A DNA stretch of 64,000 nucleotides from Dehalococcoidia bacterium UBA2158 (GTDB lineage Bacteria; Chloroflexota; Dehalococcoidia; Lucifugimonadales; UBA3495). The notes beneath the pieces were generated by a model. It was given only the letters and a program-made list of their open reading frames with translations. It was not told the DNA's origin and did no database searches. The DNA lies in assembly GCA_002328185.1 (NCBI GenBank), contig DCWQ01000006.1:15762-79761 (forward strand), given 5' to 3'. Position 1 is the stretch's first letter. The number at the start of each line of letters is the position of its first letter. The position numbers were made by a program, and so were the translations under genes. Positions 50,585 to 59,942 of the stretch are shown here, piece after piece.

Positions 50585-52432
50585 TTGAGTAATTTTCATA
50601 ACGATGACATTCGCAATCTGGCCATAATCGCACACGTCGACCACGGCAAAACCACTCTGGTCGACGCTTTGTTGAAACAGGGCCAAGTCTTCCGCGCTCA
50701 CCAAGATGTTGGTGAGCTGATCATGGACACCAACCCCCTGGAACGGGAGCGCGGCATCACCATCCTGGCCAAGAACGCTTCGGTCTCGTACAAGGGCGTG
50801 CGGATCAACATCATCGACACGCCGGGCCACGCCGATTTTAGCGGCGAGGTGGAGCGGATCATGAACATGGCCGACGGCTGTCTGCTGCTGGTGGACGCCG
50901 TGGACGGCCCCATGCCCCAGACGACTTACGTGCTGCGCCAGGCCCTTCAGCAGGGCGTCATACCCATGGTGGTCATCAACAAGATCGACCGTCCGGAGGC
51001 CCGGGTGGCTGAGGTGTTGGAGATGGTCCAAGACTTGTTCTTGGAACTGGCTAGCAACGCCGAGCAACTCGAGTTCCCGGTACTGTATGCCTCAGCTAAG
51101 GGTGGTTACGCGACTACCGACCCGGCCGAACAGGGGACTGACATGACTCCTCTATTCGAGGCGATATTGGAATCGGTGCCGGCGCCCACGGGAGACCCCG
51201 ACGCGCCACTGCAGATGCTGGTGGCCGCGCTGGACTACGACAACTATCTGGGACAGGTGGCCCTAGGCCGCATCACCAGAGGCACCCTTAAACTGCGCGG
51301 TAATGTGGCCCTGCTGACCCGTGAAGACGAGCCCTCCACCCATAACCTGGAGCGGATATTCGTGTTCCGAGGCATGGAGCGAGTGGAAGTGCCCGAGGCC
51401 AAAGCCGGAGACATCGTGGCCATCACCGGCCCCGAAGGCGTTTCCATAGGCGATACCATCGCCTCACTGGAGAATCCCGAGGCCCTGCCAGTCATCGACA
51501 TCGAAGAGCCGACTGTTCGGATGACCTTTGGCGTCAGTACATCACCGTTCATAGGCAAAGAGGGAGATCACTGCACATCACGCAACCTGCGTGACCGGCT
51601 GTTCAGAGAGCTGCGTACCAATGTCAGCCTGCAGGTTGAGGCCACTTCAAACTCGGATATTTTTGTTGTGGCTGGGCGGGGAGAACTGCATCTGTCGATC
51701 TTGGTCGAGACCATGCGCCGGGAGCAGTTCGAGTTTCAGGTGTCCAGGCCCGAGCCCGTCACCAAGGTGGTCGACGGGAGGATCTACGAGCCCTACGAGA
51801 TTCTGAACATCAGCACCAGCGATGAGTACATGGGCGCTTTGTCCGAGTACCTGTCCGGCCGGTTGGCCCAACTGCGCGACATGCGCTACGACGACAACGG
51901 CTACGTGCATCTGGAGTACAAGATTCCCACCCGCGGACTGATCGGGTTCAATTCATTCTTCCTTCGCACCTGCCGGGGCGACGGGGTTAAGAGCAGTATC
52001 TTCACCTCCTACGAGCCCATGGAGGGGGAGATCAAGGCCCAACCGGGCGGCGTGCTGGTGGCTTCGGAGCGCGGCGTCGCAGTGACCTATGGCCTGCTGA
52101 ACGCACAAGGCCGTGGTGAGACATTCGTCGACCCAGGTACCCAGGTCTACGAGGGCATGATCGTTGGCTCCCATCGCCGGGAAGGCGACATCGAGATCAA
52201 CGTCTGCAAAGAGAAGAAATTGACCAACATGCGTTCGTCCACCGCTGACGTGGCCAAGCGCTTGAACGCCACGGTGATCATGAGCCTAGAAGAGGCCCTG
52301 GAGTTCATCTCCGACGATGAACTGCTGGAGGTCACACCCCAGAACTTCCGCCTGCGGAAGATGGACCTCTCAGCCCTGGACCGCAAACGCACCCGCCGCG
52401 ACGGCCGCGAGGGAGTCCGCAATAGGGACTAG
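50585..52432 (+). CDS. typA: ribosome-associated GTPase TypA/BipA
   Basis: A translational GTPase of 615 residues involved in 50S assembly and stress. G1 IAHVDHGKTTLVD (15-27), G2 ERGITILAKN, G3 DTPGHADFSGEV, G4 NKIDRPEA and G5 YASAKGGYA are all intact, followed by domain II, the EF-G-like domains and the C-terminal BipA domain (KKLTNMRSSTADVAKRLN). TTG start (MSNFHNDDIRNLAIIAHV). A TATCAT with upstream TG (50559-50564) may be the -10. It stands alone and in the forward direction. Confidence 0.96.
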   Translation: MSNFHNDDIRNLAIIAHVDHGKTTLVDALLKQGQVFRAHQDVGELIMDTNPLERERGITILAKNASVSYKGVRINIIDTPGHADFSGEVERIMNMADGCLLLVDAVDGPMPQTTYVLRQALQQGVIPMVVINKIDRPEARVAEVLEMVQDLFLELASNAEQLEFPVLYASAKGGYATTDPAEQGTDMTPLFEAILESVPAPTGDPDAPLQMLVAALDYDNYLGQVALGRITRGTLKLRGNVALLTREDEPSTHNLERIFVFRGMERVEVPEAKAGDIVAITGPEGVSIGDTIASLENPEALPVIDIEEPTVRMTFGVSTSPFIGKEGDHCTSRNLRDRLFRELRTNVSLQVEATSNSDIFVVAGRGELHLSILVETMRREQFEFQVSRPEPVTKVVDGRIYEPYEILNISTSDEYMGALSEYLSGRLAQLRDMRYDDNGYVHLEYKIPTRGLIGFNSFFLRTCRGDGVKSSIFTSYEPMEGEIKAQPGGVLVASERGVAVTYGLLNAQGRGETFVDPGTQVYEGMIVGSHRREGDIEINVCKEKKLTNMRSSTADVAKRLNATVIMSLEEALEFISDDELLEVTPQNFRLRKMDLSALDRKRTRRDGREGVRNRD

Positions 52433-52554
52433 GCGCGCCGGACCTCTGGCTCCACACGTAGTAGCTCTCCATTTTTGATACACTGGCGGCTGGGAAGCTG
52501 GGTGGGATATGATATCCACTCAAATAGCCAGCAAATATCGCCGCGGAGAGAAAT

Positions 52555-53166
52555 ATGATCTACGAAGTACGCACCTACGATTTGAAGCCCAGAGCCATTC
52601 CCCAGGCTGAAGAGGCCTTTGCTGAGGCTCTGCCTCACCGCGAGAAATATGGGCCTATCGCCGCATTCTGGCACACCGAGATAGGCTCCTTGAACCAAAT
52701 CATCCACGTCTGGGCCTACGAAAATTTGGCAGAGCGCGATAGCGTCCGCGCGGCAGCTGGTAAGGACCCCAACTGGCCGCCCAAAATCACCCCGGGCAAC
52801 GTCCTAAACATGAACTCTGAGATCTGGAACCCGGCCCCGTTCATGAAACCCATGGGCGGCGACCAAGCCTTGGGCGGCATCTACGAGATGCGGACCTACA
52901 CCTACGAGCCCGGCTCCATCCCAGAGTTGCTTAAGCGCTGGGGAGCGTCCCTGCCGGAGCGGGAGAAGCATTCGCCCCTGGCGGCCGGCATGTGGACCGA
53001 GTTCGGCGGTCTGAACCGGTGGATGCACGTCTGGCCCTACAAAGATCTAAGCCACCGGGAAGAGATACGAGGGACGAAGATAGAAGGCTGGCCCTCGGGA
53101 GCGCCTGGCCTGATTCGCCAAGAGAACAAGATTATGGTGCCGGCCAGCTTCTCGCCGATGCATTAA
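52555..53166 (+). CDS. NIPSNAP-family protein with two domains
   Basis: 203 residues containing two ferredoxin-like NIPSNAP repeats: IYEVRTYDLKPRAIPQAEEA with IIHVWAYENLAERDSVRA, and IYEMRTYTYEPGSIPELLKR with WMHVWPYKDLSHREEIRG. NIPSNAP proteins bind small molecules and have unclear biochemical roles. The GCGGAGAGAAAT site precedes ATG 52555. Probably co-transcribed with the downstream 97-residue ORF. Confidence 0.87.
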   Translation: MIYEVRTYDLKPRAIPQAEEAFAEALPHREKYGPIAAFWHTEIGSLNQIIHVWAYENLAERDSVRAAAGKDPNWPPKITPGNVLNMNSEIWNPAPFMKPMGGDQALGGIYEMRTYTYEPGSIPELLKRWGASLPEREKHSPLAAGMWTEFGGLNRWMHVWPYKDLSHREEIRGTKIEGWPSGAPGLIRQENKIMVPASFSPMH

Positions 53167-53217
53167 CCGGCCCAGAATTCCTTTCGGCAACGATCGATAT
53201 TTTGGTGAGGCGGACCG

Positions 53218-53511
53218 ATGGTCATAAGACGGCACATATATCAGGTTGCCCAGCGGGTGCTGATCAAGGCCCGCGACGGCGGCCTTTACAAACCTCCTAC
53301 TGAGGGAGCAAAAGGGGCTTTAGGCGTGATTGCGCCCCAATTGTTTCAAGAATGGCCGGGCACGTTCCTCGAGCGGGAGCCCGATGTTCCGCCTGAGTAT
53401 TACGTCACCGTTGATAATGGGATCACCGAGACCATCTCCGAAGACTGGCTGGAACCGGCCCCGCCTGGCTCTCCACCACCACCGGAGGAAGAGTACCCTT
53501 GGCCCACATAG
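53218..53511 (+). CDS. hypothetical protein, Pro/Glu-rich C-terminus
   Basis: A 97-residue ORF with a plausible ribosome site (GAGGCGGACCG) and a strong terminator 30 nt beyond its stop. It starts with a basic helix (MVIRRHIYQVAQRVLIKARD) and ends in an acidic Pro-rich tail (LEPAPPGSPPPPEEEYPWPT). I recognise no domain. Its position between NIPSNAP and a terminator is the best argument that it is real. Confidence 0.5.
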   Translation: MVIRRHIYQVAQRVLIKARDGGLYKPPTEGAKGALGVIAPQLFQEWPGTFLEREPDVPPEYYVTVDNGITETISEDWLEPAPPGSPPPPEEEYPWPT

Positions 53512-53540
53512 GTTGCGGTGGAGACTCATCAGGGAATGCA

Positions 53541-53575
53541 ATAAGGCCTCGGCGTTAGCCGGGGCCTTATCTTTT
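53541..53575 (+). terminator. Rho-independent terminator
   Basis: ATAAGGCCTCGGC pairs with GCCGGGGCCTTAT across GTTA (one C/G mismatch-bulge), followed by CTTTT. Ends the NIPSNAP-hypothetical unit. Confidence 0.88.
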
Positions 53576-53598
53576 GCCGGTGGCGACCTATCCCTGGC

Positions 53599-54057
53599 CT
53601 ACTCCCAGGCTGTTATGCCGAGCGGCGAACCGCCATATGAGCCAGGCCGGTGAGAGCTTGCGAAGCTGACCGGATGGGTTTTTGGAGCGGTCGCAATCGA
53701 AGCCAAGTATTCCGAATATGTCCCCGACATGGTCTGGATGGAGACGCGGATCCCGGGCTGCAGGTCTACGTGCTGCCCTTGATTCGGAATCGCCTCCAAG
53801 ATGATGTGAGGAGGCGCGGCAACGATCACCTGCGCCGGGCTGTCGGCCGTACCGCCATTGCTCCAATTGGCGCTGACGGTAGGCATTTCGACATTCTTGC
53901 TCTCGTTCCAACCTCAGTCGGAATGGAGCGCCATTGTTGCGAACAACACGGCGCCGAGAACAACCACAGATATTGTGAATAACTTGTTTCGTCCCAAAAG
54001 GCCCCTCTCTCGAACCAGTATTTGGCGGCTGGGGCCAGTATTTACCAAATCGGCCAT
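53599..54057 (-). pseudogene. membrane-anchored protein interrupted by one in-frame TGA
   Basis: From ATG 54057 the minus strand encodes MADLVNTGPSRQILVRERGL, then a membrane helix KLFTISVVVLGAVLFATMAL. After a TGA (53916-53914) the same frame continues GWNESKNVEMPTVSANWSNG and a beta-rich extracytoplasmic part (AQVIVAAPPHIILEAIPNQG) to 53599. There is one nonsense codon and no frameshift. I recognise no family, and there is no SECIS-like hairpin or redox motif around this TGA, so decay is the simpler reading. Confidence 0.5.
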
Positions 54058-54251
54058 CAGGTAGTGCGAGAGGAATGTGCATTCAGGCAAAAGACATAAT
54101 CGGGATCCGAAGATTATATTCCTAGGCACGTGAGAGATGATAAACCAGCTTGATTATGATTCTTTCAGCCGTGGATCATCCCAAAAAATTCTTGCGAAAT
54201 CGGGTATGATTCTCCGAATCAACCGGTTCAAAAGTTGAGGGTGGCTTCAAG

Positions 54252-55469
54252 ATGATCGAAGGCCATAAAGAGATCGATGCTCCGGCGGGTGTTCCGGTAT
54301 GGGATGTCGACCCATATGATTCGGCAATCCTCGCCGGCCCCACGGATTACTATGCGGAATTGCGCTCCAAGGGCCCATTCGCCTATATACCCAGATACTC
54401 GGTCCTGGCTTGTGGGCGGTACGACGAGACGAAAGAAGTCTTCTCAGATTGGGAACGGTTCGTATCCTCACGCGGGGTCGGACTCCAAGACTTCAGCCTG
54501 GAGGAACCCTGGCGGCCCCCCAGCATCGTCCTGGAGAAGGACCCGCCCGATCACACCAGGGCGCGGGCCGTCATCGAGCGCGCCCTGTCGACGAGGGCGG
54601 TAAGGCAGCTCGGTGAGTCTTTCCGACAAGACGCCGAGAGCCTGATTGACGGACTCCTGGAGAAGGGCGTGTTCGAGGCCGTGGAAGATCTGGCAGAGAC
54701 CTACCCCACGACCGTGTTTCCCAACGCCGTAGGCTTGCAGGAAGGAGACCGTCGGCGGCTGGTGGATTACGGTTCGATGGTCTTCAACGCCCTGGGCCCC
54801 GACAACGAGATCCGCCGCGATGCCATGGCCAGAGGGCCCGACGTCGTTCCCTGGATCATGGAGCAGTGCCAGCGGGAACGGTTGAAACCGGAGGGCTTTG
54901 GCGCAATGATCTATGCCGCGGCCGAGACTGGCGAGATCACCGAGGAAGAGGCTGGGTTGCTGGTGCGCTCCCTGCTGTCGGCCGGTGTCGACACCACTGT
55001 CACGGTCTTGGGTAGCGCTATCTGGTGCCTGGCCAATAACCCAGACCAATTTGAACGTCTCAAGGCGGACCCCAAGATGGCGCTTTGGGCCTTCGAGGAA
55101 ATTCTGCGCTATACGTCGCCCGTCCACTCATTCTGCCGCACGGCCAACTTGGACACCGAAGTCAGCGGGATCAAGATAGCCGAGGGTACCAAGATTCTTT
55201 GCGTCTTGGGCTCTGCGAATCTTGATGAGGACCATTACCCCAAGGCGGACAGGTTCGACATAGATCGCAGGCCGTCGGACCACCTGGCCCTGGGCGTGGG
55301 CATACACGGCTGCGTGGGCCAAAACGTGGCCCGGGCCGAGGCCGACGCAGTGTTAACCGCCATCGCCAACAAAGTAGGGTCCATCGAACTTGCCGGGGAG
55401 CCTGTTTGGCGTCCCAACAACTCGGTGCACACCCTCGACCGGCTCCCCGTTATCTTCCGGGGCAAGTAA
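54252..55469 (+). CDS. cytochrome P450 (CYP199-like)
   Basis: A complete 405-residue P450. I-helix oxygen motif LLSAGVDTTVTVLG, K-helix E-x-x-R in FEEILRYTSPV, and the heme loop LALGVGIHGCVGQN with Cys354; the usual leading Phe of the F-x-x-G-x-x-x-C motif is Leu. The segment SSRGVGLQDFSLEEPWRPPS is very like CYP199A para-substituted-benzoate demethylases, so an aromatic-acid substrate is a reasonable guess. No ferredoxin or reductase gene is adjacent. Followed after 29 nt by an ASST-like gene. Confidence 0.92.
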   Translation: MIEGHKEIDAPAGVPVWDVDPYDSAILAGPTDYYAELRSKGPFAYIPRYSVLACGRYDETKEVFSDWERFVSSRGVGLQDFSLEEPWRPPSIVLEKDPPDHTRARAVIERALSTRAVRQLGESFRQDAESLIDGLLEKGVFEAVEDLAETYPTTVFPNAVGLQEGDRRRLVDYGSMVFNALGPDNEIRRDAMARGPDVVPWIMEQCQRERLKPEGFGAMIYAAAETGEITEEEAGLLVRSLLSAGVDTTVTVLGSAIWCLANNPDQFERLKADPKMALWAFEEILRYTSPVHSFCRTANLDTEVSGIKIAEGTKILCVLGSANLDEDHYPKADRFDIDRRPSDHLALGVGIHGCVGQNVARAEADAVLTAIANKVGSIELAGEPVWRPNNSVHTLDRLPVIFRGK

Positions 55470-55498
55470 CGAACCTTAACCAACTATAGGATGACGAT

Positions 55499-56590
55499 AT
55501 GACCATCGATGACCAGACGCGCCGTCGGAACACCAAGACTGGAGTGACCGCTCTGGACCGGGAGTGGGCCTGCCCAGGTTACACGCTGTACGCTCCCATG
55601 AACGGGCCCGGGGACGTCTATCTGCTCAACCTCGGCGGCGAAGAGGTGCACCACTGGGCGATGCCGGACCCGCCGGGCCTCTACGGGTACCTGCTGCCCA
55701 ACGGCAACCTGTTCTACGGCGGGAAGCTGCGGGACGATATGTGGGACCGGTTCCAGTCGTGGAAGCGGTTCAAGGGCGGGGTCATGATGGAGGTGGACTG
55801 GGATGGCAACGTGGTCTGGGAGCATCGAGACATTGACCATCACCATGACGCCAGGCGGACGTCAACGGGCGGGGCGATCTATCTGACCGTTGAGCTGGTG
55901 CCCCAAGCACTGGCGGCGAAAGTCAAAGGCGGTAATCCCCTAACGGGCGAGAACGGAATGTGGGCCGATGTCATCGTGGAAGTCGACGCCTCCGGGAATC
56001 GAATCTGGGAGTGGCATGCCGCAGAACATCTGGACCCGGAGCGTGACATCATCACCTTCAACGACTCCCGGGACGAGTGGAGCCACGGCAACACGGTGGT
56101 CCCGATCTCGGACGACCAGGTCATGTTCAGCTTCCGCAACATCTCCACCGTGGGAATCATCGACAAGGCTTCCGGCGAGATTGTGTGGAGACTGGGCGGA
56201 GAGGTTCTGGCGCAACAGCACGACCCCAGCCTGCTAGCCAACGGGAACGTCCTGGTTTACGACAACGGCTCCCACAGCGGCCAACATCCGCTTCCCTTCT
56301 CCAGCGTAGTTGAGGTGGACCCCAAGTCCAACCAAGTCGTTTGGAAATATTCCGATAATCCGCCCTACAACTTCTTCAGCCCCTACATATCAGGAGCCCG
56401 CAGGCTGCCAAACGGCAATACCCTGGTCACCGAGGGCATGTTCGGCAGGATGTTCCAAGTCACGCCCGAGGGCGACGTCGTCTGGGAGTACATCAACCCA
56501 CACTTCCACGAAGACGCCGAGAACGCAGTCGTGAACCGGGTCTTCCGGGCCACGCATTACCTGCCCGAGGAGATCAGCCGGCTCCATTAA
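55499..56590 (+). CDS. arylsulfotransferase (ASST)-like beta-propeller protein
   Basis: A 363-residue propeller of the ASST family. YTLYAPMNGPGDVYLLNLGG opens it, with repeated D-x-x-G-x-x-V-W units (VDWDGNVVWEHRDIDHHHDA, VDASGNRIWEWHAAEHLDP, IDKASGEIVWRLGGEV, VTPEGDVVWEYINPHFH) and the histidine-bearing DEWSHGNTVVPI. ASST transfers sulfuryl groups between phenols, usually in the periplasm; no signal peptide is seen here. Adjacent to the P450, so the pair may act on the same aromatic compound. TAGGATGACGAT lies before the ATG. Confidence 0.82.
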   Translation: MTIDDQTRRRNTKTGVTALDREWACPGYTLYAPMNGPGDVYLLNLGGEEVHHWAMPDPPGLYGYLLPNGNLFYGGKLRDDMWDRFQSWKRFKGGVMMEVDWDGNVVWEHRDIDHHHDARRTSTGGAIYLTVELVPQALAAKVKGGNPLTGENGMWADVIVEVDASGNRIWEWHAAEHLDPERDIITFNDSRDEWSHGNTVVPISDDQVMFSFRNISTVGIIDKASGEIVWRLGGEVLAQQHDPSLLANGNVLVYDNGSHSGQHPLPFSSVVEVDPKSNQVVWKYSDNPPYNFFSPYISGARRLPNGNTLVTEGMFGRMFQVTPEGDVVWEYINPHFHEDAENAVVNRVFRATHYLPEEISRLH

Positions 56591-56596
56591 CTGGAC

Positions 56597-57745
56597 CTAT
56601 TTTCCAAACAGCGTCGCGATGCGTTCTCCGACCACCTTGTCCTCACCCTCGTTGAGCCCAAAGGCATGGAGGACGATGCCGGTGTCGCCTTCCCTGACCC
56701 GAGTCCAGATGGGCGGGTCGCCTGCTTTCAGGCGGTCAACCACATCTTGGGCGGACATGCCGGTTAATGCGGCGTCCACCTCCATGGTCACGCCGTAGGG
56801 CTGGTGGCCGATGATGTTGTCGCTGATCTCGACTGTGACGCCCTCGATTCCTTGAAGCGGCGTCATCATGTTCCGGCATTTGATCTCGGTGTCAGCCAGG
56901 CGTTCCTCGTGGTTCATGCTCATCCAGCGTCGGACCGCCGCCACCACGCCCACCATCTCTTGCCGGTCCACCTTTTGGGGACGCCCGACGCCCCGGATGC
57001 GCCGGCCTTCATAGCTGACGAACGACTGCAGGGCCAGCTTGCGAATCATGTCAGCGCTGCCGAAAGCCAGGCCGGTGGACTGGGGAGAACTCATGTACTT
57101 GGCGGCGGTGCACTGGAAGTCGGCCCCCATGCGCACGTAGCTGCCGAACAGGTCCAGCGGGTAGATCTGCCCGGCCGCGTCGACCAGCACCGGCACACCC
57201 TTTGCGTGAGCGATCTCGATCGTGTCTTCCAGGGACAGGGCTTTGGGGTCGAGTTCCTGGGCCACCGCGTAGTAATGGACCGCGGCGGTGTTGGGGCCGA
57301 TGGCCCTTTCGAGGTCCTCGCGCGACGTGCCCTCGGACGTTCCGAAATCGACCAGCTTGGCCCCTGCCAGTTCCAGGCAACGGTCGTACCAGTAGTGCTG
57401 GCGGGCCTGGATCAGAACCTCATTCTTCATGCCGGTGGTGTCGGGCAGTTGTTGGATCTTGGCGTCGTCGTCACCGGCCATGCAGGCTGCCGTGGCCAGG
57501 GTCAGCGCCGAGCCTGCCCCCGAGGTGATGTAGGCGGCGGGAACGTCCACCATCTTGGCGATGGCTTCGCCGGCGCGCTCCTCAAGTTCCATCAGCGGGA
57601 CGTAGGCGCCGTCGGCCCGTTCCATGGCCTCCCTGACCTCTGGGGCCGGGGTCGAACCGCCCAGCATGGTCACGCTGCCGGTGGCGTTGATCACCGGCCT
57701 GGCGCCCAACTCTTTGTAGATGCTTCCCCAGTCTGTGGTGGTCAT
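56597..57745 (-). CDS. SelA-fold PLP enzyme (DgaE/ammonia-lyase-like)
   Basis: A 382-residue fold-type I PLP enzyme of the SelA-like group that contains D-glucosaminate-6-phosphate ammonia-lyase and uncharacterised aminotransferase-like proteins. Landmarks: PVINATGSVTMLGGSTPAPE, ITSGAGSALTLATAACMAG, VPVLVDAAGQIYPLD, and the PLP lysine K216 in CTAAKYMSSPQSTGLAFG. It lacks the length of true selenocysteine synthase (about 450-470 residues), so I do not call it selA. Likely an operon with the upstream RidA gene, which would clear the enamine/imine it releases. Confidence 0.83.
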   Translation of the reverse strand: MTTTDWGSIYKELGARPVINATGSVTMLGGSTPAPEVREAMERADGAYVPLMELEERAGEAIAKMVDVPAAYITSGAGSALTLATAACMAGDDDAKIQQLPDTTGMKNEVLIQARQHYWYDRCLELAGAKLVDFGTSEGTSREDLERAIGPNTAAVHYYAVAQELDPKALSLEDTIEIAHAKGVPVLVDAAGQIYPLDLFGSYVRMGADFQCTAAKYMSSPQSTGLAFGSADMIRKLALQSFVSYEGRRIRGVGRPQKVDRQEMVGVVAAVRRWMSMNHEERLADTEIKCRNMMTPLQGIEGVTVEISDNIIGHQPYGVTMEVDAALTGMSAQDVVDRLKAGDPPIWTRVREGDTGIVLHAFGLNEGEDKVVGERIATLFGK

Positions 57746-57768
57746 GGTTTTCTCCCTAAAGTGGTCGG

Positions 57769-58149
57769 TTAATCCGGAAGAATAGCGGTGGCGTCGATCT
57801 CGATCTTTAGATCCGGAGTGCCCAATGCAGCCACCTGGACCTGAGTGCTGGCGGGGAACCCCCCAGCAAATCGTTTCATGCGGACCTCTCCGGCAGCGGA
57901 CGCCTCTCGTAGGTCGGTCACAAAACTGGTCACTTTCACCACGTTGCTCAGTGAACCACCGTTGGCCGCCAGGATCACCTCGAATTTATCGAGGATAGCT
58001 TCGGTTTGAGCGGCTATGTCACCGGTTGCGGCAGATGTTCCACCTGCGGTGCTACCGGCGATAAATAGCATGTTGCCTGAGCGCACCGAATGATGAAACG
58101 CTCCTGAGGGTTGTGGTAGATCGGGGTAGTTCTTTCTTTCGAATTCCAT
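57769..58149 (-). CDS. RidA-family enamine/imine deaminase
   Basis: A 126-residue RidA (YjgF/YER057c/UK114) trimer-forming protein that hydrolyses reactive enamines from PLP enzymes. Start ATG 58149 (MEFERKNYPDLPQPSGAFHH) follows TAGGAGCAGGAC. Family features: YPDLPQPSGAFHHSVRSGNM, LFIAGSTAG, IAAQTEAILDKFEVILAANG, and FPASTQVQVAALGTPDLKIE, where the usual catalytic Arg in P-A-R-x-x is Thr. It precedes the SelA-fold gene by 23 nt. Confidence 0.88.
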   Translation of the reverse strand: MEFERKNYPDLPQPSGAFHHSVRSGNMLFIAGSTAGGTSAATGDIAAQTEAILDKFEVILAANGGSLSNVVKVTSFVTDLREASAAGEVRMKRFAGGFPASTQVQVAALGTPDLKIEIDATAILPD

Positions 58150-58332
58150 TGTCCTGCTCCTATCTCTCTGGGGCGATTTAATCTGTGCCGACATCCAAGA
58201 GCTTGCCGAGACCGGATGATTATAAACTCAACCTCAACCCAGATGGACCCCGTTGAGCATTCGCGGCCTTTGGACGCATAATATATCATCACGGCCAAGC
58301 TACCGATTCTTCCGAGGCGATGGACAAACCCG

Positions 58333-59940
58333 ATGGACGCGATCGAGTCGAATATCCGGACCACTGACACAGACTTCCAAGAAAACCTCAAGCACATGAA
58401 ATTGCTGATCGCTGAACTATCAGGCAGTCTCAAGTCGGTTCGGGAGCGAGGGGACACCGCCGCCGCCGAGCTCCACCGCAGCAGGGGGAAGATGCTGGTG
58501 CGCGACCGGGTGCAGGCGTTGCTGGACTCCGGGACTCCTTTTTTGGAACTCAGCCCGTTGGCCGCTTGGGAGATGTACGGGGGTGAGGACCCAAGTGGCG
58601 GCATCGTCACTGGCGTCGGCAGCATCCACGGCAAGCAGGTGGTTGTGGTGGCCAACGACGCCACAGTCAAAGGCGGGACCTACTATCCCATCACTGTGAA
58701 GAAACACCTTAGGGCCCAAGAGATCGCACTGGAGAACCGGCTGCCGTGCATCTATCTGGTGGACTCGGGCGGCGCGTTCCTGCCCCTGCAGGCCGAAGTC
58801 TTCCCCGACCGCGACCACTTTGGCCGTATCTTCTATAACCAGTCGCAGATGTCGGCAGAGAGCATCCCTCAACTGGCGGTGGTCATGGGGTCCTGCACCG
58901 CCGGCGGCGCCTACATCCCGGCCATGAGCGACGAAGTGGTCATCGTGCGCGAACAGGGGACCATCTTCCTGGCCGGCCCGCCGTTGGTCAGGGCGGCCAC
59001 CGGAGAGGAGGTCGACGCCGAGAGTCTTGGCGGCGCGGAGGTCCACACCAGAGAGTCCGGAGTGGCCGACCACTACGCCATGGACGACGCACACGCTTTG
59101 GAGATCGCCCGGAACATCGCCGAAAATTTTGTATATCCAGGCAATCCCGGCCTTGAGATATTCGAGCCTGACCCGCCCCTCTACGACCCTAAGGAGATCT
59201 ACGGAGTCATACCCTCGGACACGCGGCGCCAGTATGACGTTCGGGAGGTTATCGCCCGGGTGGTGGATGGGAGTCGGTTCCAGGAATTCAAAGAGAATTA
59301 TGGCGAGACGCTGGTCTGTGGTTTTGCCCGTATCTGGGGCTACCGGGTGGGCATCGTGGCCAATAACGGAGTCCTATTTTCGGAGAGCGCACTAAAGGGG
59401 ACGCACTTCATCGAGCTATGCGCCCATCGCCGCATCCCCCTGCTCTTCCTGCAGAACATCACCGGGTTCATGGTGGGGCGGGAATACGAGGCCGGGGGCA
59501 TCGCCAAAGACGGTGCCAAGATGGTGATGGCCGTGGCCAACGCCGCCGTGCCCAAGTTCACCGTCATCATCGGTAGTTCCTTTGGGGCTGGCAACTACGG
59601 CATGTGCGGCCGGGCCTATCAGCCCAGGTTTTTGTGGTCCTGGCCAAACTCCCAGATCTCGGTCATGGGCGGCCCCCAGGCGGCTGGGGTGTTGCTGTCG
59701 GTGCGCTCTGACCAGGCCGCGCGCCAGGGAAACACTCTGTCGGAACAGGAAATTGAGGACCTGCAGCGGCCCATCATCGACAAATACGAGGAAGAAGGCA
59801 GCCCGTATTACAGCACCGCCCGGCTTTGGGACGACGGCATCATCGACCCCAAGGACACGCGCGACGTGGTCGGGCTGGCCATCGCCGCGTCGATGCACAT
59901 CCCCATCCCTGAGTCTAAATTCGGCGTTTTTCGCATGTGA
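58333..59940 (+). CDS. acyl-CoA carboxylase beta (carboxyltransferase) subunit, MCC-like
   Basis: A 535-residue crotonase-fold carboxyltransferase. RDRVQALLDSGTPFLELSPL, VDSGGAFLPLQAEVFPDRDH, GSCTAGGAYIPAMSDEVVIV, LFLQNITGFMVGREYEAGGI, and GSSFGAGNYGMCGRAYQPRF with SWPNSQISVMGGPQAAGVL are the marks of the methylcrotonyl-CoA carboxylase beta group, rather than acetyl- or propionyl-CoA carboxylase. First of three genes with overlapping stop/start codons encoding the transferase, biotin carboxylase and a separate biotin carrier. Probable role in leucine or isoprenoid-acid catabolism. Confidence 0.9.
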   Translation: MDAIESNIRTTDTDFQENLKHMKLLIAELSGSLKSVRERGDTAAAELHRSRGKMLVRDRVQALLDSGTPFLELSPLAAWEMYGGEDPSGGIVTGVGSIHGKQVVVVANDATVKGGTYYPITVKKHLRAQEIALENRLPCIYLVDSGGAFLPLQAEVFPDRDHFGRIFYNQSQMSAESIPQLAVVMGSCTAGGAYIPAMSDEVVIVREQGTIFLAGPPLVRAATGEEVDAESLGGAEVHTRESGVADHYAMDDAHALEIARNIAENFVYPGNPGLEIFEPDPPLYDPKEIYGVIPSDTRRQYDVREVIARVVDGSRFQEFKENYGETLVCGFARIWGYRVGIVANNGVLFSESALKGTHFIELCAHRRIPLLFLQNITGFMVGREYEAGGIAKDGAKMVMAVANAAVPKFTVIIGSSFGAGNYGMCGRAYQPRFLWSWPNSQISVMGGPQAAGVLLSVRSDQAARQGNTLSEQEIEDLQRPIIDKYEEEGSPYYSTARLWDDGIIDPKDTRDVVGLAIAASMHIPIPESKFGVFRM

Positions 59941-59942
59941 GC

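Noticed and set aside
53914..53916. TGA of the membrane ORF as selenocysteine
   Set aside because: There is no Cys/redox context and no hairpin with suitable spacing; nonsense mutation is simpler.
56597..57745. SelA-like gene as the genome's selenocysteine synthase
   Set aside because: It matches the SelA-like DgaE/ammonia-lyase group in length (382 residues) and motifs, and it pairs with RidA. It does not support Sec synthesis by itself.
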